From JBGSYN01 sp041750975 (GTDB lineage Bacteria > Pseudomonadota > Alphaproteobacteria > Geminicoccales > Geminicoccaceae): DNA of 64,000 nt. The stretch spans positions 1-64,000 of the forward strand of contig JBGSYN010000103.1 of assembly GCA_041750975.1 (NCBI GenBank), written 5' to 3'. The notes under the pieces were generated by a model, which had not been told where the DNA came from, made no database searches, and saw only the letters and a list, made by a program, of their open reading frames with translations. The translations under genes and the position numbers were made by a program. The stretch's first letter is position 1. Each line of letters begins with the position of its first letter. This document shows, piece by piece, positions 1 through 8,261 of the stretch.

Positions 1-1
1 C

Positions 2-1138
2 GTGGCTGATAAGGCGTTGGATTCACTCACTTCCCGTCTCGGTGGCAAGTTCCAGCCGTTTTCGATTGAGATGCCGAACGGCCAGATTCGCACAGTCGGA
101 GACGGCGAACCGGTGTTTCGCGCGGTCATTCGCAACGAACGTGGGGTCAAGGCGGTGCGCAGCCTCGACGAAGCCAACCTGGCCGAGGCCCACATGCGCG
201 GCGACATCGACTTCAAGGGTGATCTGCTTCAGCTGTTTGCGCTGCGCTCCGCGCTCGGCGACAGGCATCTTTCTGTTTGCGCCTGGCGGTTCCTCCAGCC
301 TTTTCTGTTCGGGCAGGTCTACACCAACAGGCAAGCCATCAAATCGCACTACGATGCGGACCAGCGTCTGTTTCTGAGCTTTCTCGACGAAGCCCATCCT
401 GCTTATAGCCAAGGCGTCTACTTGAGCGACGACGAGCCATTGGCGACAGCGCTGGAGCGAAAGTTCCGCTATGTTGTCGAAAGCTGCGAACTCGGGCCGG
501 GCAAGCGCGTGCTCGAGATCGGCCCAGGCTGGGGCGCTTTCGCCAATTTTGCCTTACAGGCAGACGCTGACTTCACCGGGATCACAATTTCCACGGAATT
601 GCAAAAATATCTGACCAACAAGCTCTCCTCTCGCGCGGAGCGCTTCCGTATTCACCTAGCCGATTTCCTGCAATTCGAGCCCAAGCAAAAGTTCGACGCC
701 ATTGTCATCATGGGCGTAATTGAACATCTGCCCGACTACGCGCGCGTACTTCGCAAGTTCGACTACCTCCTGAAGCCGGGAGGCTTCGTATTCCTGGACG
801 GGAGTGCAGCCCGCAAGAAATACGAACTATCGACATTCATGGTGCGTCATATCTATCCCGGCAATCATTCCTTTCTTGTACTTGATGACTTCCTGAACAA
901 GCTTGCCCAAGTACCGCTTGAGCTGACTGAGTTATTCAGCGATCGCTGGAATTATTTTCTCACCTTCCGCCAGTGGGCGCAAAATCTGGAGCGGTCGAGC
1001 GACTTCTTGCGCGGCGAGTTCGGGGAGTTCGAGTACCGCAAGTTTCGGCTTTACCTCTGGGGCGCGGCTTACGAGTTCATCTCCCACAATCTCGATTGCT
1101 ACCGAATGGTTCTCTACAAGCCCAGAGCTGCATCCTGA
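2..1138 (+). CDS. Cfa-like SAM-dependent methyltransferase
   Basis: The 378-residue product resembles the cyclopropane-fatty-acyl-phospholipid synthase family, which transfers a methylene or methyl group from S-adenosylmethionine to unsaturated acyl chains of membrane lipids. The SAM-binding motif I is visible as VLEIGPGWGAF near residue 170, followed by the EHLPDYARVL and LLKPGG motifs of class I methyltransferases. The N-terminal 110 residues match the Cfa lead-in domain. Length is close to the family norm of about 390. The GTG at base 2 is the first possible start, so an earlier start outside the window cannot be excluded. It differs clearly from the second Cfa-type gene at 35187, so the two are unlikely to be recent duplicates. 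The exact lipid product is not predictable. Confidence 0.8.
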   Translation: MADKALDSLTSRLGGKFQPFSIEMPNGQIRTVGDGEPVFRAVIRNERGVKAVRSLDEANLAEAHMRGDIDFKGDLLQLFALRSALGDRHLSVCAWRFLQPFLFGQVYTNRQAIKSHYDADQRLFLSFLDEAHPAYSQGVYLSDDEPLATALERKFRYVVESCELGPGKRVLEIGPGWGAFANFALQADADFTGITISTELQKYLTNKLSSRAERFRIHLADFLQFEPKQKFDAIVIMGVIEHLPDYARVLRKFDYLLKPGGFVFLDGSAARKKYELSTFMVRHIYPGNHSFLVLDDFLNKLAQVPLELTELFSDRWNYFLTFRQWAQNLERSSDFLRGEFGEFEYRKFRLYLWGAAYEFISHNLDCYRMVLYKPRAAS

Positions 1139-1199
1139 GCATCTGTCTCGAAAGTGGCGGTGGCGGGCAATCCGTCTCGAAACGATTGTCGACCAACAA

Positions 1200-1529
1200 T
1201 TCGATGACGGGCAGTCTCAGGAATTTGAAAATCAACCGGATGTCCTTTGTCGAAGCATCTGGACCTTTCTGAACTCACGCCAGACGTTCGAGGATGCCGA
1301 GAGCTTTCATTTCGCCTGGCAATTCAGGGACTACGGCAAGCTTTACGACCCCTTCGAGGTAGAACTCGAAAAGGCGGTCGCCTTCGATTCCGCATCCATC
1401 GACGAGGTCGTACTGGCCGCCAAGATCACGAAGGTCCTCGAACTCAAGACCGACTGCACGGTCAAAGCCCTTGATCTGCCGGCAACGGCTGCGCACCTAA
1501 TCCTACCTCTGCGAAGTGGTCCGTCCTGA
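1200..1529 (+). pseudogene. Headless ORF remnant of unknown family
   Basis: The frame ending in TGA at 1527 stays open back to the end of the preceding gene. It reads as convincing protein (for example TFEDAESFHFAWQFRDYGK and FEVELEKAVAFDSASIDEV), but contains no ATG, GTG or TTG start. The C-terminus (PLRSGPS) runs into sequence just ahead of an IS3-type orfA remnant. A mobile element insertion may therefore have cut off the original C-terminus. I do not recognise the family. The overlapping short ORFs in other frames look like shadows. Confidence 0.4.
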
Positions 1530-1563
1530 GGTATGCCTTTTGGCAGCATGGAAGACGGATCAG

Positions 1564-1695
1564 ATGCCGAGGAAGAGATACAAGCCGGAAGGGATCGTGG
1601 CGATGCTGCGCCAGATTAAAGTGCTGACGTCGTCCCTCTGCGACCGCCTTCACTCCGCAGGGCATGTCATCCGACAGTCAGATTTCAACGGCTAA
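1564..1695 (+). mobile_element. IS3-family orfA remnant (transposase N-terminus)
   Basis: The ATG at 1564 opens MPRKRYKPEGIVAMLRQIKV, which matches the standard N-terminus of IS3-family OrfA proteins of the MxRKRxKPEEIVAxLRQ type. After about 22 residues the match ends, and the frame closes at TAA 1693 after 43 codons. The rest of the helix-turn-helix protein and all of OrfB (the DDE catalytic subunit) are missing, so the element is dead. The 50 or so bases before the ATG may be its left end. No right end was found. The remnant sits between a broken ORF and the pqi operon. Confidence 0.7.
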
Positions 1696-1822
1696 AGCCG
1701 TCCTCCACTGGGTTGCGGCCCTTCGGGTGAAACCTGCCTTTCCGTCGGATGACACTTAAGCCCCCGCGAAGGCGGCTCCGAGGAACAACACGCGGCGGCA
1801 TCTAACAATATGGGGTTTTCGA

Positions 1823-1867
1823 TTTTAACAAATTGGCTACCAATTTGTTGAAGCCAATCCACTAGGC
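1823..1867 (-). repeat. Palindromic repeat, copy 1 (overlaps pqiC stop)
   Basis: On the minus strand the element begins GCCTAGTGGATTGGC and continues into a perfect 10-bp hairpin (AACAAATTGG at 1827-1836 against CCAATTTGTT at 1840-1849, loop of 3). The TAG inside its first bases is the stop codon of the pqiC-like gene. A near-identical copy lies at 10059-10116 and also provides the stop codon of its upstream gene. It probably acts as an intergenic palindrome or terminator. Confidence 0.75.
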
Positions 1868-2473
1868 CTTCGGTACGGCGATCAGGGCGGTGGCGATTTC
1901 CTGGCTCAGCCGCCCGACCAACTCGCTCATCGCCAGGGCGACTGCGCTGTAGTCCGTCGCATCCTCGACTTGCGTGTTGAGGCTGGTGCGCTGGGAGCGG
2001 AAGATCTCCTGATCGCGGCGGTCGCCCTCGATGATTCGCCAGCGAGCCTCGAGGACGACGCGGCCGTTGGTTTCCGCCTCGAAACGAAACACTTCGATCT
2101 CGACGCGGGCGTCCAGCGGCATGTCCAGGCGCTGGGGCAGGACGACAACGTTGTTGGTGCGCAGCAAACGCCCGATATCCTCCACCAGAACCCGCTCGAC
2201 CATGCTTTGCAGGGGCTCGCCCCAACTGGCGAAATCGGCCAGCATCAAGCGATTGCCGTCGCCACGGCTGACGATTTGCGGACGGTCGAGATATTGGGGC
2301 AGGACTATCGGGCCGACGCCGATGACCGGACCTATCGTCGGATCGGAATTGCCGACTGTCGATGGAATGGTCGTCGACAGGGTGTAGAGGTCGGCCGGTA
2401 TGGACGGCGCACAGGCCCAAAGTGCGGTGGCGGCAAGGACGACGGTCAGTCGCTTCGCAACGAAAAATTTCAT
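1862..2473 (-). CDS. pqiC: PqiC-like outer-membrane lipoprotein (ABC_trans_aux)
   Basis: This 203-residue lipoprotein is the last gene of a pqiA-pqiB-pqiC operon. The N-terminus has a short basic segment, a hydrophobic stretch and a lipobox ending ALWAC, so it should be lipidated and held in the outer membrane. The body fits the ABC-type transport auxiliary lipoprotein family (DUF330), whose member PqiC binds the MCE protein PqiB and helps form a lipid conduit across the periplasm. Length (about 190-200) and gene position are typical. Its start overlaps the pqiB stop by 4 bases, implying translational coupling. Its TAG stop lies inside a repeated palindrome. Confidence 0.85.
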   Translation of the reverse strand: MKFFVAKRLTVVLAATALWACAPSIPADLYTLSTTIPSTVGNSDPTIGPVIGVGPIVLPQYLDRPQIVSRGDGNRLMLADFASWGEPLQSMVERVLVEDIGRLLRTNNVVVLPQRLDMPLDARVEIEVFRFEAETNGRVVLEARWRIIEGDRRDQEIFRSQRTSLNTQVEDATDYSAVALAMSELVGRLSQEIATALIAVPKA

Positions 2474-4182
2474 CGGCCACTGACTCCTCTGCCCCGTATC
2501 AGCGCATCCGGGTTTCGTTCCAGATAATCGGCGAAGACCCGGATCGAACGCGCGGCGCCGCGGAGTTCGACAAGCGTTTGCGCAAGGTCGTAGCGAAGCG
2601 GCGACTCGGTTGAAACCATGCCATTGGCATTACCAAGCGTGGTCTGGGCCTGTTCCAAGGTCGATGTCGCAGCATCGGCGGCTTGTCTGAGATCCACCAT
2701 CAGTGGCGGCAGGTCGCTGTTGAGCGCTCCGAGCAGCGTTCGTAACTCGGCGATTGTCTCAGTAACATTGGAAACGACCTGTTGGGTTTCCGCCCCGGAT
2801 AGGGTTCCTTCGATCGCCGTCACCGATCGATTGATACTTTGTGCGAGTTCGTCGAAATTCAGGCTTGAAACCTGCTTCAGCATGCTGTCGATATATTCCG
2901 TCAGAGCCTCGAGCTGCGTCGGAATCGATGGAATGACCGGATGGGTGTCATCCATATTGAGGCTTGCGGTGCGCAGATCCTGATGAAATTCCAGCGACAC
3001 AAAGAGGTCGCCGGTCAAAAGATTTGCGGTTTCCAGTTGAGCGCGAAGACCGCGTTGAACCAGATCGTCCATGTTCCGATAGATCTGCTCGTCAGTCAGG
3101 TCTTCTTCCGTGGTGTCGCTTACTGCAATCAGACGCCCGGGTTCCAATTCCAAGGCCACGGGAATTCGAATCGTTTTATCGGCTCGATCCACCCTGATTG
3201 AGATATCGGTAACTGTACCGACCCGAATGCCTCGGAACTCGACCGGAGCGTTTGGCTTGAGACCTCGGAGCGATCCGTCGAAAAATGTGAGGAATGGGAC
3301 CCGGCGGGCAAATTCTGCCTGATCGACGCTTTGGCGATTGCTGTAGAGAGCGAATTCATGACCTTCTGCGGCAGGATCGTTGGTCCGACTGGTCACAGGC
3401 GTATCGAATTCGATGCCGCCTATCAGGATCGATTGAAATGAAGCGATATCGAGTTCGATATTGCTACCGCTCGTAACCACCCTGATGCCGCTTGCATTCC
3501 AGAAGCGGGTGTTTTCGGAAACGAGTGCATCATGGGGCGAGCGAACGAAAATATGAACGACGAGGTCTCTGGCGTCCTCGTCGAGTTCGAACCCGAGGAC
3601 CTGGCCGACCTCGATGCCGCGGTAGTAAATTGGCGCACCACGCGCTATCGAGCCGAGCGTTGGCGCTTTCAGCACAAAGCTCTTGCCCGGAACGTCCGAG
3701 CCTATGAGCGGCGGCTCCTCGATCCCTGTGAATTCCGATCGCTCCCCGCCTTCTCCCGGGTCGATGGCGATATAGGCGCCGGATACCAGTGTGCTCAAAC
3801 CGCTCACGCCCCCAACCCCGACCCTGGGGCGCACGATCCAGAATCTCGTATTCTCGCGGAGCAGATTCTCGGACCCCTTGACCATCTCGGCGGTGATCCG
3901 GATATGGCTCAAATCTTCGCTGATCGTGACCGAATTGACCGTGCCGACGTCGACGTCCTTGAACTTGATCTTGGTCTTGCTGGCCTCGACGCCGTCCGCG
4001 CTGTTGAACGATATTTCGACCTGCGGGCCGCGTTCGGCATAGGATCGATAAACCAGCCAGCCGGCGATAATCGCCGCGATCAGCGGAATGATCCAGATAA
4101 CCGAAAGGCGCCGCCTCGATGTCAGCGTCGCCTCGGGGATTGCCGCCGTGTTGGTCGGCGGCGATTTAGGTTCCTCGGCCAT
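2470..4182 (-). CDS. pqiB: PqiB-type MCE-domain intermembrane lipid transport protein
   Basis: The 570-residue protein has an N-terminal cytoplasmic tail, one membrane helix (about residues 26-45) and three MCE/MlaD-like domains (roughly 52-145, 165-230 and 290-400). A long C-terminal helical region is likely to form the periplasmic tube seen in PqiB. PqiB proteins form hexameric syringe-like conduits between inner and outer membranes and help keep the envelope intact. The 17-base overlap with pqiA and the 4-base overlap with pqiC fit one operon. The paraquat link in the name is historical; lipid movement is the accepted family role. Confidence 0.9.
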   Translation of the reverse strand: MAEEPKSPPTNTAAIPEATLTSRRRLSVIWIIPLIAAIIAGWLVYRSYAERGPQVEISFNSADGVEASKTKIKFKDVDVGTVNSVTISEDLSHIRITAEMVKGSENLLRENTRFWIVRPRVGVGGVSGLSTLVSGAYIAIDPGEGGERSEFTGIEEPPLIGSDVPGKSFVLKAPTLGSIARGAPIYYRGIEVGQVLGFELDEDARDLVVHIFVRSPHDALVSENTRFWNASGIRVVTSGSNIELDIASFQSILIGGIEFDTPVTSRTNDPAAEGHEFALYSNRQSVDQAEFARRVPFLTFFDGSLRGLKPNAPVEFRGIRVGTVTDISIRVDRADKTIRIPVALELEPGRLIAVSDTTEEDLTDEQIYRNMDDLVQRGLRAQLETANLLTGDLFVSLEFHQDLRTASLNMDDTHPVIPSIPTQLEALTEYIDSMLKQVSSLNFDELAQSINRSVTAIEGTLSGAETQQVVSNVTETIAELRTLLGALNSDLPPLMVDLRQAADAATSTLEQAQTTLGNANGMVSTESPLRYDLAQTLVELRGAARSIRVFADYLERNPDALIRGRGVSGR

Positions 4183-5509
4183 AGCGCTCCGTATCGTCTT
4201 GTTTGATTGGATCCCAGATCAGCCGGGGATCGAAGCTTTCTGCGGCCAGCATCGTCAGGATCACGACAGAGCAGAAAGCAAGTGCTCCCGGACCCGGTTC
4301 GATCGTCGCCAGCGAGCCGAGGCTCACCAAGGCCGCTAGAATACTGATGACGAAGATGTCGACCATCGACCACCGCCCGACGAGTTCCACCGCCCGAAAG
4401 AGCTTGGTGCGTTCGCGCGGCCGCCATCTGGACTTGAACTGAACCGACAGGAGCAACGTCACGAGGCAGATGATTTTGACCACCGGGATGAGAATACTGG
4501 CGAAGAACAGCAGCAGCGCTATCGGCATCATGCCGGCCGCGATGAGCGCGACGACACCGCTCAAGATTGTATCGGATTGCTGGTTGCCGAGGGATACGAT
4601 CACGCTCACCGGCAGGACGTTCGCCGGGACATAGAATGCGGCCGCCGCAATCAGGAATGCCCAGCTGCGACGAACGCTGTCGGATTTGCGGTGATGCAGG
4701 GAGGAGCCGCATCTCGGGCAATGCGGGTGACCCTTCGCATCGGGCTCCGGTGCCGCAATTAACTGGTGGCAGTCATGGCACGACCAGATTCTGGACGGAT
4801 CTATATGGGCCACGGCGGATAGTCTGATCTGTGGCTGGATCGCATTCCAGACTTGAAAACGGTCGAGATTGGCCTGCGCCGCGAGAATGAAGAGAAGTGC
4901 GCCGATATAGGCAAAAAAGCCCTCGCCCAGTTCCATTTGTGCGAGATCGAGCAGCTTGACGTAAGAGACGAGGATCGCGAGCAGGAAGACGTCCAGCATC
5001 GCCCAGGGGCCGACGGCGCCGACGATACGAAAAACCAAGGCCAGTTTGGGTAGCCGTCGGCGGAAATGGAGGGCGGCCAGGGCGTAAAAGCTCGCCAGAA
5101 TCTGGACCGTCGGAAGCACGATCGTGGCCATGAACACGACCACGGCAATCTCGGGCTGTCCGGTCAGAAACAGCGATCGGCTGGCACCGATCAAATACAT
5201 GGTTTCGCCCAATCCTTCGATGCTCATCGAAAGGAACGGGAAAATATTGGCGACAAAAAAGAGAACGGCGGCGCTGAAGGTCAGGGCGAGGCTGTATTCG
5301 ATACTCCGAATGCGCGGCCGGCGCAGGAACCCGCCGCAGCCGCCGCATACCTGCCGGGAATTCCAAACCGCTTGGTTGAGCCGCGAAACGGTCCCGCACT
5401 CATGACAGGCGACGACCGGCTCGTCCGTCACGCCGATCGATGGGGCTGGCGGTTGCGATCGAATTTGTGCGGCCGTCATCGTCCTCGCTGTCGATCCCTT
5501 GTCCCACAA
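4166..5509 (-). CDS. pqiA: PqiA-type integral membrane protein
   Basis: The 447-residue protein consists of two PqiA domains. Each opens with a rubredoxin-like pair of CxxC motifs (CHECG and CGGCG near residues 35-60; CHDC and CPRCG near 245-270) followed by four hydrophobic helices. PqiA partners PqiB in the inner membrane and probably feeds lipid into the MCE tube. It is the first gene of the three-gene operon. The domain layout and length agree with enterobacterial PqiA. The start at 5509 is the first ATG; a shorter start inside the disordered first 20 residues is possible. Confidence 0.88.
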   Translation of the reverse strand: MWDKGSTARTMTAAQIRSQPPAPSIGVTDEPVVACHECGTVSRLNQAVWNSRQVCGGCGGFLRRPRIRSIEYSLALTFSAAVLFFVANIFPFLSMSIEGLGETMYLIGASRSLFLTGQPEIAVVVFMATIVLPTVQILASFYALAALHFRRRLPKLALVFRIVGAVGPWAMLDVFLLAILVSYVKLLDLAQMELGEGFFAYIGALLFILAAQANLDRFQVWNAIQPQIRLSAVAHIDPSRIWSCHDCHQLIAAPEPDAKGHPHCPRCGSSLHHRKSDSVRRSWAFLIAAAAFYVPANVLPVSVIVSLGNQQSDTILSGVVALIAAGMMPIALLLFFASILIPVVKIICLVTLLLSVQFKSRWRPRERTKLFRAVELVGRWSMVDIFVISILAALVSLGSLATIEPGPGALAFCSVVILTMLAAESFDPRLIWDPIKQDDTERYGRGT

Positions 5510-5566
5510 TGTCCCGTATGGTGCTTTTGCGCTTCATTGTCGAGATCGAACTCTTAAGAAGATCGT

Positions 5567-7150
5567 TTATGGCTCAACCGTAACCCATTGCCAGAATAAC
5601 TGATTGTCCGGACGCTGAACGACGTCGACACCGTCGCGCACGCCCCAGGCGAGGCCTTGGTGATGGAGCGGAATGTAGCCGACATCCTCGTGCAGCAGCG
5701 TCCATGCCTCGTCGATCATGGCGTTGCGGCGCGCCGAGTCGGTTTCAACGAGGATCGTCGCGGCTAACGCATCGATCTCTGGACTGGAATAGCCGCCTAG
5801 ATTGAAGGTCCCGGCACCCGTCGCCGCATCGCGCGACTGCACGAGATTGTAGAGGGGGCTGTAGCTGTCGAACGTATTCGGGGTCCAACCGAGCAGGTAA
5901 AAGCTCGTGTCATAGCCGCCTTGGCCGAGGACTTTGGCAAAGAACAGGGATTTCGTTTGCGCCAGGAGATCGATCTTGATGCCGATCTTGGCAAGCATCG
6001 AGACGATAGCCTGGCAGATCGCCTCGTCATTGACATAGCGGTCATTGGGGCAGTCCAGCGTGACGCGAAAGCCGTCCGGGTAGCCCGCTTCGGCCAGCAG
6101 GTCTCGGGCTGCTTCGGGATCGTAGGGATAGCGCTCGAGATCCTCAGGGTATCCTTCGATTTCGGGCGCCACCATGGCGGCGGTCGGTTCCGAGAGCCCG
6201 CGCATGATCTTCTTCTGGATCGCCTCGATGTCGATCGCCTGATAAATCGCCTGCCGCACCCGTTTGTCCTTGAACGGATTCCGCCCGGCGGCATCGGAGC
6301 CCGGCAGTTCATCCCGCGTCTGATCCATGCCGAGGAAAATCGTGCGGAATTCGGGCCCGGTAAGAACCCTCGTGTCTGAATTGGCGTCGACCCTTCGAAT
6401 GTCTTGGATCGGGACGGGATAAATCAGATCCATTTCGCCCGAGAGCAGGGCCGCGACGCGGGTGCTGTCATTGGCGATCGGCTGGAAGATCACCTCGTCG
6501 AGATTGTGCGTCGGCGTATCCCACCATTCCGGATTGGGTATGGCGACGGTCTTGAGATCCGCCTCGCGCTGCTGGATCACGAAAGGGCCAGTGCCGTTGG
6601 TGTGCATATGGGCGAAGGACCCGGTCTGATTGGCGATATCGGTCGGTGTTTCCGCACCATTCGCCTCTGCCCATTCCTGGTCCATGATGTACCAGGTATC
6701 CCATTCATAGGGCAGGATGGGATTGGGCTCGGCGGTGACGAAGTCGACTGTGTAGTCGTCGATCTTGATGACATCCGTGACACCAGCGAGCCGCGCTGCG
6801 AAGCCCGACGCCGGATGGCGGGCCCGATCGGCCGAGAAGAGGACATCGTCGGCGTTGAAGCTGTTGCCGTTGTGAAAGGTCACGCCCTCACGAAGCTGGA
6901 ACCGCCAGCGTGTCGGCTCGACCATTTCCCAGTTCACGGCGAGCGACGGCTCCATCGCCAGATCCGGGCCGCGCCGGGTCAGGCCTTCGTAGACATTGCC
7001 GACAAAGCCATAGGTGAAGGTTTCGTTGAGGCCATGGGGGTCGAGCGTCCCGACATCGCCCTGAAAGGCGTAACGCAGGGATGCGGCCGAGGCCTCCACG
7101 GCCGCCGTCATCAAGATGGAACTGGCTGCCAGAGCATGTCGCCAACGCAA
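5567..7150 (-). CDS. ABC transporter substrate-binding protein, peptide/nickel type (SBP_bac_5)
   Basis: This periplasmic binding protein of the DppA/OppA family would capture peptides, nickel chelates or similar solutes for an ABC importer. I favour the TTG at 7150: GGAGG lies 7 bases ahead of it, and the protein then begins with an ideal signal peptide (MRWRHALAASS, cleavage after VEASA). The upstream ATG at 7177 would sit only about 7 bases from the predicted transcription start. The family signature around GLNETFTYGFVGNVYEGL and the C-terminal DEAWTLLHEDVGYIPLHH segment are present. No permease or ATPase genes are adjacent, so it is an orphan here. Two Crp-type sites lie upstream. Confidence 0.87.
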   Translation of the reverse strand: MRWRHALAASSILMTAAVEASAASLRYAFQGDVGTLDPHGLNETFTYGFVGNVYEGLTRRGPDLAMEPSLAVNWEMVEPTRWRFQLREGVTFHNGNSFNADDVLFSADRARHPASGFAARLAGVTDVIKIDDYTVDFVTAEPNPILPYEWDTWYIMDQEWAEANGAETPTDIANQTGSFAHMHTNGTGPFVIQQREADLKTVAIPNPEWWDTPTHNLDEVIFQPIANDSTRVAALLSGEMDLIYPVPIQDIRRVDANSDTRVLTGPEFRTIFLGMDQTRDELPGSDAAGRNPFKDKRVRQAIYQAIDIEAIQKKIMRGLSEPTAAMVAPEIEGYPEDLERYPYDPEAARDLLAEAGYPDGFRVTLDCPNDRYVNDEAICQAIVSMLAKIGIKIDLLAQTKSLFFAKVLGQGGYDTSFYLLGWTPNTFDSYSPLYNLVQSRDAATGAGTFNLGGYSSPEIDALAATILVETDSARRNAMIDEAWTLLHEDVGYIPLHHQGLAWGVRDGVDVVQRPDNQLFWQWVTVEP

Positions 7151-7190
7151 AATATCGCCTCCAGCCACAATCATCACGATCTGTTCTCAT

Positions 7191-7218
7191 CTTATACGCG
7201 AATATTCGCCGTTTCCAA
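7191..7218 (-). promoter_or_regulatory. Sigma-70-type promoter for the solute-binding protein gene
   Basis: On the minus strand TTGGAA (7218-7213) and TATAAG (7196-7191) are separated by 16 bases. This places the start of transcription near 7184, about 34 bases ahead of the preferred TTG start at 7150. The first Crp-like site upstream is centred near -71.5, a position used by class I activators. Confidence 0.5.
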
Positions 7219-7247
7219 TAACGTATTTGGCGAGGCTCAAAAAATTG

Positions 7248-7263
7248 TGTGACCGCTATCACG
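7248..7263. promoter_or_regulatory. Crp-type operator 1 (TGTGA-N6-TCACG)
   Basis: TGTGACCGCTATCACG matches the Crp consensus TGTGA-N6-TCACA at 9 of 10 informative bases. It lies in the divergent control region between the solute-binding protein (minus) and the repeat protein at 7399 (plus). A Crp-family gene with the matching recognition helix lies 4 kb away at 11436. Confidence 0.6.
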
Positions 7264-7277
7264 ACCCGGGCCTCGCG

Positions 7278-7291
7278 GTGATCCGGATCAC
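7278..7291. promoter_or_regulatory. Crp-type operator 2 (perfect GTGA-N6-TCAC palindrome)
   Basis: GTGATCCGGATCAC is a perfect 14-base palindrome with the Crp half-site spacing. Its centre is 29 bp from that of operator 1. It is about 115 bases ahead of the start of the repeat-protein gene. No strong -10 element could be assigned on the plus strand, as expected for an activator-dependent promoter. Confidence 0.6.
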
Positions 7292-7398
7292 TCACGCGAA
7301 ATCACGGATGCGGCATGGTCGGGATGTCGAAGGCGATCAACCAACCAATCCCCACTGTGGGGCGTCTTCGCGATCGCAACCCAGATTAGGAGAATGTC

Positions 7399-8145
7399 AT
7401 GATGATCAAGAAATTGTCCCTGATGGCCGCCGCTGCCGTTATCGCCCTTGCCGTTGCCGATCACGCTTCGGCCGGTCCCGCCACTGGCGGTGTGAAGGTT
7501 GGCGGAACGCTCAACCAGAACACCACGATCGATGCCCCCGTCACCAACAAGGGCGGCAACCTTCGCATCGGCGCCATCAGCGGCAAGACCGATGTCGGCG
7601 GCTCGCTCAACCAGACCACCGATATCAACGCCGCGGTGAATGTCGAAGGCGGCAGCTTGTTCGGTCTCGGTGCGAAGCCCGAGGTCAAGATCGGCAACAT
7701 CGAGGATGCCAAGGTCAAAGGCACATTGAACCAGAACACTGTCATCAATGACACGGTGACGACCAAGACGTCAGGCTTGTTCGGACTTGGTGCCAAATCC
7801 GAAACCAATATCGGCAATATCGAGCGCGTCGATGTCGGCGGGACGTTGAACCAGAATACCTACGTCAACAACAAAGTCCTCAACGAAGGCGGTCGTCTCG
7901 ATATCGGCTCGATCGAGGACGCCAAGGTGAAGGGTTCCTTGAACCAGACAACGACCATCAATGCCGCGGTCACCAACAAGTCGGGTGGCTTCCTGGGTCT
8001 CGGCAAGGGGGGCGTCACCGAAATCGGCAAGATCAACGGCGCCGATGTCGGTGGTACCCTCAACCAGACCACGACCATCAGCAAGGCCGTCGTCAATGAG
8101 GGCGGCTGCACCGCGATCGGCCTGATCGGCGAAAGCGACTGCTGA
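7399..8145 (+). CDS. Secreted six-repeat protein of unknown family
   Basis: The 248-residue product has a clear signal peptide (cleavage near DHASA-GP). The rest is almost entirely six repeats built on VxGTLNQxTxI, then xxxVxNxGG, ending IGxI. The LNQ triplets fall at residues 38, 70, 110, 150, 181 and 221. Three repeats carry an extra segment of about 9 residues (LFGLGAK-type). The polar, glycine- and asparagine-rich pattern with alternating hydrophobics suggests a stacked beta-solenoid. Cysteines occur only at the extreme C-terminus, in GGC and ESDC. I recognise no family. A good AGGAG site precedes the ATG. Crp-type sites upstream and a cyclase gene downstream suggest control by cyclic nucleotide. 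Confidence 0.8.
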   Translation: MMIKKLSLMAAAAVIALAVADHASAGPATGGVKVGGTLNQNTTIDAPVTNKGGNLRIGAISGKTDVGGSLNQTTDINAAVNVEGGSLFGLGAKPEVKIGNIEDAKVKGTLNQNTVINDTVTTKTSGLFGLGAKSETNIGNIERVDVGGTLNQNTYVNNKVLNEGGRLDIGSIEDAKVKGSLNQTTTINAAVTNKSGGFLGLGKGGVTEIGKINGADVGGTLNQTTTISKAVVNEGGCTAIGLIGESDC

Positions 8146-8178
8146 TCGACCGGATCGATCCCGACCCGGTAACTCAAT

Positions 8179-8210
8179 CGACCCCGCGCGGGACCTTTCG
8201 CGCGGGGTCG
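8179..8210 (+). terminator. Strong GC hairpin between repeat-protein and cyclase genes
   Basis: CGACCCCGCGCG (8179-8190) pairs perfectly with CGCGCGGGGTCG (8199-8210) around an 8-base loop. The 12-bp GC stem lies 34 bases after the repeat-protein stop. No U-tract follows, so it may be a weak terminator, a processing barrier or a 3' end stabiliser. Confidence 0.55.
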
Positions 8211-8261
8211 ATCCGTTCTCGAGCCGATTGCGGATTTGGTGGCGCCTGATAACGAGGGCCT

